From an uncultured Helicobacter sp. (GTDB lineage Bacteria > Campylobacterota > Campylobacteria > Campylobacterales > Helicobacteraceae), in contig CALVAF010000114.1 in NCBI GenBank assembly GCA_944325475.1, positions 1 through 7,534 of the forward strand: a DNA stretch of 7,534 nucleotides, written 5' to 3'. Position numbers and translations under genes: made by a program. How positions within the stretch are numbered: position 1 is the first letter of the stretch; each line of letters opens with the position of its first letter. Below, one piece after another: positions 1 to 6,423 of this stretch. The notes below the pieces were generated by a model. The model was not told where the DNA came from. It worked only from the letters and a program-made list of their open reading frames with translations, and made no database searches.

Positions 1-23
1 TTCAACCACTCGGACACCTCTCT
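1..23 (-). tRNA. tRNA-Ser, 5' end only (runs off the window)
   Basis: Read on the minus strand, bases 23 to 1 give AGAGAGG (acceptor 5' strand), then TG at positions 8-9, then TCCGAGTGGTTGAA, which is the D-arm. The GAGTGGTTGAA D-loop is typical of bacterial class II serine tRNAs. Leucine tRNAs have a different D-loop. Only the first 23 nucleotides are present, so the anticodon, long variable arm and 3' end lie left of base 1 and the isoacceptor cannot be told. A promoter-like TAGAAT lies just upstream, and the gene is co-oriented with frdCAB but separated from it by a hairpin. Confidence 0.8.
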
Positions 24-39
24 AAATAATAAAAGAGAA

Positions 40-45
40 ATTCTA
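40..45 (-). promoter_or_regulatory. Likely -10 box of the tRNA-Ser promoter
   Basis: On the minus strand TAGAAT lies 16 bases before the first tRNA nucleotide. A transcript would begin about 8-10 bases before the tRNA, which suits a short leader removed by RNase P. The upstream stretch is T-rich with no clear -35 hexamer, as is common for the main sigma factor in Helicobacter and Campylobacter. The region further upstream overlaps the presumed frd terminator. Confidence 0.5.
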
Positions 46-69
46 CCCTATTAAAAATAAGAAAGGATT

Positions 70-87
70 GAATCCCAAAAGGGATTC
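70..87 (-). terminator. Hairpin terminator at the end of the frdCAB operon
   Basis: A perfect 7-bp stem (GAATCCC / GGGATTC) with a 4-base loop starts 5 bases after the frdB stop codon. On the minus strand it is followed by a T-rich stretch ending in TTATTTTT. That tract is interrupted, so termination may be partial. The stem is symmetrical, but no plus-strand gene ends here. It sits between frdB and the tRNA-Ser promoter, where an operon end is expected. Confidence 0.6.
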
Positions 88-92
88 TAAAA

Positions 93-839
93 TTATTTTG
101 CACTCACCATTTTTCTGCGCAAATAAGCAATTTTGCTTTGCAATGGAAGATTCTTTGGGCAAACATCATGGCAAGCAAGCAAACTCATGCAACCAAACAC
201 GCCATTATCATCACCCACAAGCTCATAATAATCTGCATCGGTGCGCTCATCATGTGGGTCAAGCATGAATCGTACTACACGATTAAATCCTGCAGCTCCT
301 ACAAAGTCCTCACGCATTAGCTTTGTCCCACATGAGGCAATGCAACACCCACATTCAATACACCTATCTAGTTCAAAAACCTCCTGTGCTACTTCTGGCT
401 CAACACGCTCTTCAATTTGGCTCATATGACCTTCACTCTTTTCTTGTGCATGAATCCAGCTCTCAACGCGTTTGCTCATACCATTAAACCAATTCCCTGT
501 ATCCACCGATAAATCTTTAATTAGTTTAAAAGCGGGAAGCGGCATTAACGTAATAACGCCATCCGGGAAGTCTTTTGTCAATGTCCTACAAGCCAGTCTT
601 GGACGCCCATTTATCATCATTCCACAGCTTCCACAAATCCCTGCACGACAAACAAAATCAAAGCTCAAATCCGGGTCATACTGCTCCCTAATCATATTCA
701 AAACGATAAAAATTGTCATTGAATGTGCTTCTTGTAGCTTGTATTCTGCAAAATGAGGCTTTGAAACTGCACTATTTGGATTAAATTTTAAAACTCGAAT
801 GGTTAAAGTTCTATTGCTGTTTTCTACTGCTTGGCTCAT
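93..839 (-). CDS. frdB: Fumarate reductase iron-sulfur subunit FrdB
   Basis: This is the electron-transfer subunit of menaquinol:fumarate reductase, linking the haems of FrdC to the FAD of FrdA on the cytoplasmic face of the inner membrane. It has 248 residues, close to the family size. The N-terminal ferredoxin domain has the [2Fe-2S] ligands C64, C69, C72 and C84. The C-terminal domain has CIECGCCIASC, giving C160, C163 and C166 and, with C227, the [4Fe-4S] site. C170, C217 and C223 bind the [3Fe-4S] cluster. The extra C165 occupies the position that is a non-ligand residue in the E. coli protein. The start ATG overlaps the frdA stop as ATGA, so translation is probably coupled. It is the last gene of the operon. 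A succinate dehydrogenase subunit is the only real alternative, and the company of a five-helix di-haem FrdC argues for fumarate reductase. Confidence 0.97.
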   Translation of the reverse strand: MSQAVENSNRTLTIRVLKFNPNSAVSKPHFAEYKLQEAHSMTIFIVLNMIREQYDPDLSFDFVCRAGICGSCGMMINGRPRLACRTLTKDFPDGVITLMPLPAFKLIKDLSVDTGNWFNGMSKRVESWIHAQEKSEGHMSQIEERVEPEVAQEVFELDRCIECGCCIASCGTKLMREDFVGAAGFNRVVRFMLDPHDERTDADYYELVGDDNGVFGCMSLLACHDVCPKNLPLQSKIAYLRRKMVSAK

Positions 840-2809
840 TGTTTATCTCCTATTCTTTGATTGCGCGCTTTATAATATGGTTGTAGTTCAAATGGCATCA
901 ACGCTTCTTGAATCTCGTAGCGGTCTTTACCCTCTGCTTCCATTTTTGTGCGAATATTGTCAATCTCCTCTTGACGTCTCAAACTCTCCGGATTTTCAAT
1001 GATCATTCCCTTAGCACCATACCCACGGAATCCGGGTGCGATTTCCATTGTCGCAATATCAAGTGGCTCATAAGTAACCGTTGGCAAAGTTTGATTAGGG
1101 TTTTCCCAAGAAGTTAAAGTTCGCTTTAACCAGTTTAAATCATCGCGTTTTGGGAAGTCCTCTCTGCTATGCGCACCACGTGATTCTGTCCTATCTAGCG
1201 CGCCTTTTGCCACGCAAAGCGCAATTTTTAGCATTTTTGGCACACGATAAGCTTCCTCTAACTCGGGATTAGCGTGCATTCTTTTGGTTTTAATGCTGAT
1301 ATTTTTAGAACGAATATAAAGCTTCTCTAGCTCCTCTACGGCTTCTTGCAAATGTGTCCCATCACGGAAGATTCCAACTTTATCCCCCATAATCTGCTTC
1401 ATTTTGTTTTTGATTTCAAACACATTCTCTCCATTTTCCTTTGCGAGAATAGATTCAAGATAACTTTGTTCTTTTTGCAAAAACTCTTCAACTACTTTTG
1501 TTTCAATATCTGCATAAGTTTGTTGACAGCTCTCAGCAAAATAATCCCCAATAATCATGCCGCTCACTACCGCTTCACTCACAGAGTTTCCTCCAAGTCG
1601 ATTAAACCCGTGCAAATCCCAACACGCCGCTTCACCTGCTGAAAAAAGTCCTTTTAGCGCACTTTCACCTTTGTGATTGGTGCGGATTCCACCCATACAA
1701 TAATGCTGCATTGGCTTCACTGGCGCCCATTTCTCTGCTAGGTCAATCCCTGCAAAACACTCACAAATCTCTTGCACATCTCTTAGATTCGTCTCAATAT
1801 GTTTGCGTCCCAAGATTGAAATATCTAGCCACAAATGCTCTCCATAAGGGGATTTCACACCTTTGCCCTCACGGATTCTTTGGAGCATTCTACGGGAGAC
1901 AACATCACGACTTGCAAGCTCCTTTTTCTCTGGCTCATAATCTGGCATAAATCGATACCCATCAACATCGCGCAAAACTCCACCATCTCCGCGGCAGCCT
2001 TCAGTTAATAAGATTCCACTTGGGAAAAGTCCTGTTGGGTGGAATTGCACTGCTTCCATATTGCCAAGCTTTGCAACACCTGTCTCAAGGGCGATAGCTG
2101 TCCCTATCCCTTCACAAATAACCGCATTGGTTGTATCTTTGTAGATTCGTCCATATCCACCTGTGGCAATGAGCGTCCCCCTAGCAACATAGGCTATTAA
2201 CTCTCCGCTAATCAAATCCCTAACAATCGCTCCATAGCATCGTCCTTCTTTATGGATAATTGCTATTGCCTCTTTGCGGTCATGAATTTCTACATCATGC
2301 TTTAGGGCTTCATTAGCCACTGCAAAAAGCATTGTATGCCCGGTAGCATCGGCAGTGTAGCAAGTCCTCCATTTTTTGGTTCCACCAAAATCCCTTGAGT
2401 GAATCAAGCCATGTCGGAAATCCTCTTCAGTAATAGTTGTTTTTTGGGCGTTGATAACAGCTGTTCTATCGCCTTTTTTAATTCGTGTCCAAGGCACACC
2501 CCAAGCTGCTAATTGTCTAATTGCTTTTGGTGCTGTGGTTACAAACATTCTTGCCACTTTCTGGTCACAACCCCAATCACTTCCCTTAACCGTATCAGCA
2601 AAGTGTAAATCCTCATTATCCCCATCGCTCATTTTAGAGTTACCAAGACTAGCTTGCATACCCCCTTGTGCCGCAGCTGAATGGCTCCGCTTGACGGGAA
2701 CAAGGCTTAATACAATTGTATTTAATCCTTTTTCTTGGCAGGCTACTGCCGATCTAAGCCCTGCTAATCCTCCACCAATTACCAATGAATCACAATAAAC
2801 TATTTTCAT
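836..2809 (-). CDS. frdA: Fumarate reductase flavoprotein subunit FrdA
   Basis: This is the catalytic subunit, which reduces fumarate to succinate in the cytoplasm as the end of anaerobic respiration with fumarate. Its 657 residues match the Wolinella protein almost exactly. The N-terminal dinucleotide-binding motif is GGGLAGL (12-18). H43 in RSHSAAAQGG is the histidine that carries covalent FAD in this family. Active-site residues known from the Wolinella structure sit at identical positions: H257 (QFHPTG), R301 (ASRD, the proton-donating arginine), H369 (MQHY) and R404 (GFNR). The later AGEAACWDLHG and GGNS motifs are FAD-contacting. The gene lies 10 bases after frdC, with its ribosome site overlapping the frdC stop, and overlaps frdB by 4 bases. 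I see no damage. Function is certain at family level; running the reaction in reverse (succinate oxidation) cannot be excluded from sequence. Confidence 0.98.
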   Translation of the reverse strand: MKIVYCDSLVIGGGLAGLRSAVACQEKGLNTIVLSLVPVKRSHSAAAQGGMQASLGNSKMSDGDNEDLHFADTVKGSDWGCDQKVARMFVTTAPKAIRQLAAWGVPWTRIKKGDRTAVINAQKTTITEEDFRHGLIHSRDFGGTKKWRTCYTADATGHTMLFAVANEALKHDVEIHDRKEAIAIIHKEGRCYGAIVRDLISGELIAYVARGTLIATGGYGRIYKDTTNAVICEGIGTAIALETGVAKLGNMEAVQFHPTGLFPSGILLTEGCRGDGGVLRDVDGYRFMPDYEPEKKELASRDVVSRRMLQRIREGKGVKSPYGEHLWLDISILGRKHIETNLRDVQEICECFAGIDLAEKWAPVKPMQHYCMGGIRTNHKGESALKGLFSAGEAACWDLHGFNRLGGNSVSEAVVSGMIIGDYFAESCQQTYADIETKVVEEFLQKEQSYLESILAKENGENVFEIKNKMKQIMGDKVGIFRDGTHLQEAVEELEKLYIRSKNISIKTKRMHANPELEEAYRVPKMLKIALCVAKGALDRTESRGAHSREDFPKRDDLNWLKRTLTSWENPNQTLPTVTYEPLDIATMEIAPGFRGYGAKGMIIENPESLRRQEEIDNIRTKMEAEGKDRYEIQEALMPFELQPYYKARNQRIGDKQ

Positions 2810-2815
2810 CTAAAA

Positions 2816-2822
2816 CTCCTTA
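2816..2822 (-). promoter_or_regulatory. Ribosome binding site of frdA overlapping the frdC stop
   Basis: On the minus strand TAAGGAG combines the frdC stop codon (TAA) with a strong Shine-Dalgarno sequence. It ends 6 bases before the frdA ATG. Ribosomes ending frdC are therefore placed to start frdA, which would help keep the subunits in a 1:1 ratio. Confidence 0.75.
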
Positions 2823-3593
2823 TTTGTTGCCATAGAGCTGTGCATCAAGTTGCTGCATTTCTTGAATGCTTGTTGCTGGAGTAACCTTTTGTGATAAGCC
2901 TATTTTAACATAGGCACCAAAAGTCAATAATCCAAGAACGATAAAAAATACACTCATGCCTTTTTTAATGTTTCTTAAAGTTTGCAAACCCAAATTTTCA
3001 AACCAACCCCATTTCACACAGAGGCGATATAATCCAATAGAAGCATGCAATTCCACTGCAAAAAGTAAAAAAATATAAAGAATCCAAAAATGCTGATGCA
3101 CAAAACGATAAGCTGACGCATTAGGTCCTATAGTGCTTGGTTGTGTTAAAACCACAAACAAATGCACGCTTGCTAAAAAGAAAAGAGCAAATCCACTACA
3201 GGCTTGAATCCACCATAACGAAGTATCCCCATGTTTCATTAAAGACTTATGTGTTTTAAAAATGCGAAATTGTTGGAGATTAGTAGGGAATTTTCTAAGT
3301 GCTAAAAAAGCATGGGTAACAAATGCAACAATGACAATGGCTGCTACAATGCTAACAATGAAAGGTTTCTCTTGATGAAATATCATACTCCCTTCAAAAA
3401 ATTTTGTGACTTTATACATCACTTCCTCTCCCAATAAAATACTTGAGACAAGAAACATGTGCGCAATCATAAAAAGACCTAAAAACAGCCCTGTTGCACT
3501 TTGCCAAAAATCCAGCCGTGCAGGTAATTTGCTTTTTTTTCCCTCTGAAGTTATTTTGAGATAACTTTGAATAACTACTTCATCATTTTGCAT
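2820..3593 (-). CDS. frdC: Fumarate reductase di-haem cytochrome b subunit FrdC
   Basis: This is the membrane anchor that oxidises menaquinol and passes electrons to FrdB. It has 257 residues, one more than the Wolinella protein. I see five hydrophobic spans, roughly residues 32-52, 77-98, 126-149, 168-192 and 212-233. The haem b ligands known in Wolinella (H44, H93, H143, H182) appear one position later as H45 (IAHMF), H94 (VTHAF), H144 (SVHLF) and H183 (ELHAS). E67 matches the glutamate needed for menaquinol oxidation, and E181 matches the transmembrane E-pathway glutamate. The ATG at 3593 is preceded by AGGAGGA 4 bases away, a very strong ribosome site. It is the first gene of frdCAB. A run of eight A residues lies in codons 18-21. 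Confidence 0.97.
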   Translation of the reverse strand: MQNDEVVIQSYLKITSEGKKSKLPARLDFWQSATGLFLGLFMIAHMFLVSSILLGEEVMYKVTKFFEGSMIFHQEKPFIVSIVAAIVIVAFVTHAFLALRKFPTNLQQFRIFKTHKSLMKHGDTSLWWIQACSGFALFFLASVHLFVVLTQPSTIGPNASAYRFVHQHFWILYIFLLFAVELHASIGLYRLCVKWGWFENLGLQTLRNIKKGMSVFFIVLGLLTFGAYVKIGLSQKVTPATSIQEMQQLDAQLYGNK

Positions 3594-3673
3594 AAAATCC
3601 TCCTAAAAGTAGTAAATATACCAAGTGCCAATTGAGGGCACAACCGCCTTTATATTTTCTAAGCCTAGCGGCA

Positions 3674-3679
3674 ATTATA
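3674..3679 (-). promoter_or_regulatory. Likely -10 box of the frdCAB promoter
   Basis: A perfect TATAAT on the minus strand lies 80 bases upstream of the frdC start and is preceded by a T-rich tract, the usual Campylobacterota pattern without a clear -35 box. Transcription would start near 3667, giving a leader of about 73 bases. That leader would contain a small 5-bp inverted repeat (3625-3641, GTGCC/GGCAC, 7-base loop). The divergent nifU-like promoter lies about 130 bases away, so the 264-base intergenic region could hold shared operator sites. I recognise none. Confidence 0.5.
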
Positions 3680-3802
3680 AAATAAAAAATGATAAAATTC
3701 CATAAATATTTAAATTTTCTTTGTTTTTATAAAGAAAAAATATTTCAGCTAAACAATAAAAATAGTCCAAATTTTATCACCTAATGAAAGCTTAAGTTTT
3801 TA

Positions 3803-3808
3803 TAGAAT
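3803..3808 (+). promoter_or_regulatory. Likely -10 box for the nifU-like/orf/murE operon
   Basis: TAGAAT within TTTATAGAATATAAAG lies about 50 bases before the nifU-like start codon. The whole stretch is AT-rich, so alternatives such as the TATATT at 3815-3820 are possible. It is the most plausible start of the rightward operon, because no gene lies upstream on this strand. Confidence 0.4.
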
Positions 3809-3857
3809 ATAAAGTATATTTCAAAATAAAATATTTTTGTTTAGGATAGGAGAGAAA

Positions 3858-4103
3858 ATGCTTCCCTTTAGCGATGAAGAATTACTAAAACCCGTAGAAA
3901 TTACGATTGACAAAGTGCGCCCCATGCTCATTAGCGATGGTGGAAATGTAACACTACTAAAAATCGAAAATGGCAAAGTTTATGTGCGATTAGAAGGTGC
4001 CTGTAAAGGCTGCCCAAGCAGCTCAAAAACACTCAAGTTTGGAATTGAAAACGCCCTAAAAAATGAGATTCACCCTGATATTGAATTAATTAATGTAGGT
4101 TAA
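3858..4103 (+). CDS. NifU-like (Nfu-type) iron-sulfur scaffold protein, C-terminal domain only
   Basis: This small cytoplasmic protein of 81 residues consists of the NifU C-terminal domain, which carries or transfers iron-sulfur clusters to target enzymes. The diagnostic parts are RPMLISDGGNV (21-31) and the cluster-binding CKGC motif (C49, C52), followed by SSSKTLKFGIENALK. I chose ATG at 3858 because AGGAGA at 3848-3853 sits 4 bases upstream. The TTG seven codons earlier would put the ribosome site inside the gene. It is first in a tight operon with the next gene (1-base gap) and murE. From memory it matches the gene called NifU-like in H. pylori (HP1492) and C. jejuni (Cj1639). Helicobacter also has a separate full-length NifU scaffold with NifS, so this is probably a carrier rather than the main scaffold. 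Clients are unknown. Confidence 0.93.
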   Translation: MLPFSDEELLKPVEITIDKVRPMLISDGGNVTLLKIENGKVYVRLEGACKGCPSSSKTLKFGIENALKNEIHPDIELINVG

Positions 4104-4104
4104 A

Positions 4105-4725
4105 ATGGATTTAAATAAGCAGTTTTCAAAATTTTTAAAAAAAGCTCAAGAATCTTTTAAAAAAGGCAAGTATTTGGAATGCTTGAAGTTTTGCTCTTTT
4201 GCCAATGGAATCTTGCCTGAAACCCAAGATAATTCCGATTTCCCGCCCAAAAATCAGCTTTTTTTACAAATGCTAACCATGCTTGCGGACATGGCATTAG
4301 AGCATAAAGATGAGGCAACAAGCCTTTTTGAGTATTACCAAATCCTAAAGGCTTCTAAAGACCCCGAAACCCAAAATCCGCAGCAAGAAATCATCACCAT
4401 GATAGAAAATTTCGATAAAAATCTCTTTGCGCTTAATCTTGCAATCCAAAGTATCCAAGAAGCCGACATCGACAAAAATGATGGAATCCTCTATAAAGAC
4501 TTCCAAAAAGTCGTCGATAACATAGGATTTAAGGAAGCTTTTGAAGATTTGATGTTTAGCACCAAAATCATTTTCACCCACAAGGGAGATTTTTTGCTTT
4601 TTATACAAAATCTCGTGGATTACGGCTTTAAAGATATTGCGATGAATTATTTTGAAAACATTGGGAATATTCTTTTTTTGGATAAAGATTTTCTTAAGAT
4701 ATACAAACAGATTCTTAAAAATTAG
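4105..4725 (+). CDS. Conserved protein of unknown function between nifU-like and murE
   Basis: I can assign no function to this protein of 206 residues. It is charged, apparently soluble and mostly helical, with no signal peptide or membrane span. Residues 5-37 (KQFSKFLKKAQESFKKGKYL and after) look like a TPR-type helical hairpin, and a second helical stretch at about 50-83 could continue a repeat-like fold. Residues 121-132 (DIDKNDGILYKD) resemble an EF-hand calcium loop, but the glycine is at position 7 instead of 6. Cysteines occur only at 26 and 30. The ATG is 1 base after the nifU-like stop and murE starts 9 bases after its own stop, so it is co-transcribed and probably translationally coupled. 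The same position in H. pylori and C. jejuni holds an uncharacterised gene of similar size (recalled, not checked). The fixed place in the operon argues for a real, lineage-specific gene. Confidence 0.85.
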   Translation: MDLNKQFSKFLKKAQESFKKGKYLECLKFCSFANGILPETQDNSDFPPKNQLFLQMLTMLADMALEHKDEATSLFEYYQILKASKDPETQNPQQEIITMIENFDKNLFALNLAIQSIQEADIDKNDGILYKDFQKVVDNIGFKEAFEDLMFSTKIIFTHKGDFLLFIQNLVDYGFKDIAMNYFENIGNILFLDKDFLKIYKQILKN

Positions 4726-4734
4726 AGATTATTG

Positions 4735-6054
4735 ATGAAAATTACCTTAAAGGATTCTAGAAATTTCAAATTCATCAGTGATGATTCAAGAGAGGTATCT
4801 AAAAGTTGTGCTTTCCTCATCACGCAAAGCTCCAAAAAATACCTTAATCAAGCCAAAAAAGGGGGTTGTGAATTTTTCATCACCCCCAAAGAATTGCAAA
4901 AATATCTCAATCTTGATTTGCAATGTATCGGAATCACTGGCACAAATGGCAAAACCACCACGGCTGCAATGATTTATTCCATTCTCTTGGATATGGGCTA
5001 TAAAGTTGGTTTGCTTGGGACACGTGGGTTTTTTATTAATGGAATCCAAAAACGTCCCAAAGGGCTTACAACGCCCTCCACTCTTGAAATCTACACCGCC
5101 ATTGATGAGGCAAAAAGAGAGGGTTGTGAATTTTTTGTTATGGAAGTAAGCTCTCATGCTATCGTGCAAGATAGAATCGAAGGCTTAGAATTTACTCTAA
5201 AAATCTTAACCAACATCACAAGTGACCATTTAGACTACCACAAAACCTTAGAAAACTACATCGCCACCAAAAATGCCTTTTTTGCCAACCCAAAGGATAA
5301 AAAACTTCTTAATAAAGACGACACAAACGCCCACTATCCATTACAAAACGCTTTTACTTATGGAATTGAATCCAATGCGACTTTTAGCACCAAAGCTTAT
5401 AGCTTAAGAGGTGGAATCACCGCACAAATCGCTTATGGTAGCGAACAAGCCACGTTTGATTCTATGCTTTTTGGGAAGCACAATATCTATAACGCTCTAG
5501 CTGCCATTGGTGCAGTGAAGATTCTAACCCAAAGTCCACTCCAAGAAATTGCTAATTGCTTGGAAAATTTTGGTGGGGTTTTAGGACGTATGCAAGTGGT
5601 CAATCAAAAGCCATTAATCATCGTAGATTTCGCTCACACAGAAGATGGAATGGAGCAAATTTTTCAGTCATTTTTGCACCAAAAAATTGTTGTGCTTTTT
5701 GGTGCAGGGGGCGATAGAGATAAAACCAAACGCCCTAAAATGGGCTTTTGTGCGAGCAAATATGCCCACAAAATCTACATCACAAGCGACAATCCACGTA
5801 GCGAAGACCCCAAAGTTATTATGCAAGAAATCCTAAGCGGAATCCCACAAGAAAAACACACAAGAGTTATCTTAGAAGAAAATCGCTCCCTAGCCATTAG
5901 AAAAGCTATCACCTCGCTTGCTAGTGATGAAGTATTGCTTGTGCTTGGCAAAGGCGATGAGACTTATCAAATCATCGGAAAACAGATTTTGCATTTTGAT
6001 GATGCAGAAGAAATCCAAAAAGCCATCAAAGAAACTAGCCTAAAAACTCTATAA
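4735..6054 (+). CDS. murE: UDP-N-acetylmuramoyl-tripeptide synthetase MurE (meso-diaminopimelate-adding)
   Basis: MurE is a cytoplasmic Mur ligase that joins meso-diaminopimelate to UDP-MurNAc-L-Ala-D-Glu using ATP, the third stem-peptide residue of peptidoglycan. I see the ATP loop GITGTNGKTTT (66-76), TTPST (112-116) for the UDP-substrate, EVSSHA (138-143), TSDHLDYH (162-169), the lysine expected to be carbamylated (K179), FGKHNIYNALAA, GRMQ, VDFAHT, GAGGDRDKTKRP, and DNPR (352-355), the signature of diaminopimelate-adding enzymes. The usual C-terminal KGHE motif reads KGDE (406-409), keeping the glutamate that holds diaminopimelate. At 439 residues it is shorter than the E. coli enzyme (about 495), through a reduced N-terminal domain as in H. 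pylori. I start at ATG 4735; a TTG directly before it is also in frame. The ribosome site is weak, which fits coupling to the gene 9 bases upstream. No hairpin terminator follows. Confidence 0.96.
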   Translation: MKITLKDSRNFKFISDDSREVSKSCAFLITQSSKKYLNQAKKGGCEFFITPKELQKYLNLDLQCIGITGTNGKTTTAAMIYSILLDMGYKVGLLGTRGFFINGIQKRPKGLTTPSTLEIYTAIDEAKREGCEFFVMEVSSHAIVQDRIEGLEFTLKILTNITSDHLDYHKTLENYIATKNAFFANPKDKKLLNKDDTNAHYPLQNAFTYGIESNATFSTKAYSLRGGITAQIAYGSEQATFDSMLFGKHNIYNALAAIGAVKILTQSPLQEIANCLENFGGVLGRMQVVNQKPLIIVDFAHTEDGMEQIFQSFLHQKIVVLFGAGGDRDKTKRPKMGFCASKYAHKIYITSDNPRSEDPKVIMQEILSGIPQEKHTRVILEENRSLAIRKAITSLASDEVLLVLGKGDETYQIIGKQILHFDDAEEIQKAIKETSLKTL

Positions 6055-6399
6055 TCTGACATTTTGGGATAATTCTTTTGCTTTTTTGAATCTTCTAACA
6101 CCCAAAAAACTGCTTTTATCGTGCTTTCTAGTGTTAGCAATCCCCTCATACAGATATCGCTCCTTTGTTACCCTCACTTGCTTTAAGTGACTAGCTCAAA
6201 AGTCAAAAATCTTAGCGAATTTACCACTTTACTTATCCTCTTTACGGTCCACATCCCCCCTCATAAATTCTAAGATTTTCTAACACAAACTTTCCCTTTG
6301 TTTCTTGTAATTTCTGTATTCCGTCAAAATTCTTCTATCCTTTTTCAAATCTGCCAAACTTAAGCCACTAAACAGCACTTTTATGTTAAAAATTGGCAC
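6049..6399 (-). pseudogene. Gap 6055-6423: possible decayed minus-strand gene or intergenic repeat
   Basis: The 369 bases between murE and the next gene hold no intact gene. On the minus strand one frame runs from a GTG at 6399-6397 to a TAG at 6051-6049, 117 codons with only three internal stops: TAG 6282-6280, TAA 6231-6229 and TGA 6198-6196. The pieces look protein-like, for example VLFSGLSLADLKKDRRILTE and VRVTKERYLYEGIANTRKHD. A second frame also has open stretches (ATG at 6254, 23 codons; ATG at 6149, 60 codons, the last 29 antisense to murE), so purine-rich composition of this strand may partly explain the lack of stops. Small inverted repeats are CTAACAC 6095-6101 with GTGTTAG 6131-6137, and TCACTT 6174-6179 with AAGTGA 6185-6190. 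I recognise no family. A dispersed Helicobacter repeat is an equally good reading. The plus-strand promoter for the next gene should lie near its right end; TATGTT at 6382-6387 is a weak candidate. Confidence 0.3.
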
Positions 6400-6423
6400 T
6401 AATTTATTTAAAAAGGAATTTAT

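Noticed and set aside
241..756. Plus-strand open frames over frdB
   Set aside because: They lie opposite a clearly identified gene with all its cluster cysteines; they are shadows without ribosome sites.
4855..4865. AAAAAAGGGGG in murE as a programmed -1 frameshift site
   Set aside because: The codons read AAA AAA GGG, so the A-run is not in the register needed for the classical slip, and the zero frame gives a complete, normal MurE.
5967..6149. 60-residue minus-strand frame starting with MRGLLTLEST, with AAGGAG upstream, as a real gene
   Set aside because: Almost half is antisense to the murE 3' end, and the overlapping frame is equally open. I kept it only as part of the possible decayed region.
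6255..6260. Run of six C as a phase-variation tract
   Set aside because: It is short for Helicobacter switching tracts and is not within an intact gene.
6393..6412. TTGGCAC before the flavodoxin-like gene as a sigma-54 -24 element
   Set aside because: No GC-containing -12 element follows at the right spacing (the sequence there is AATTTATTTA), and it lies too close to the start codon.
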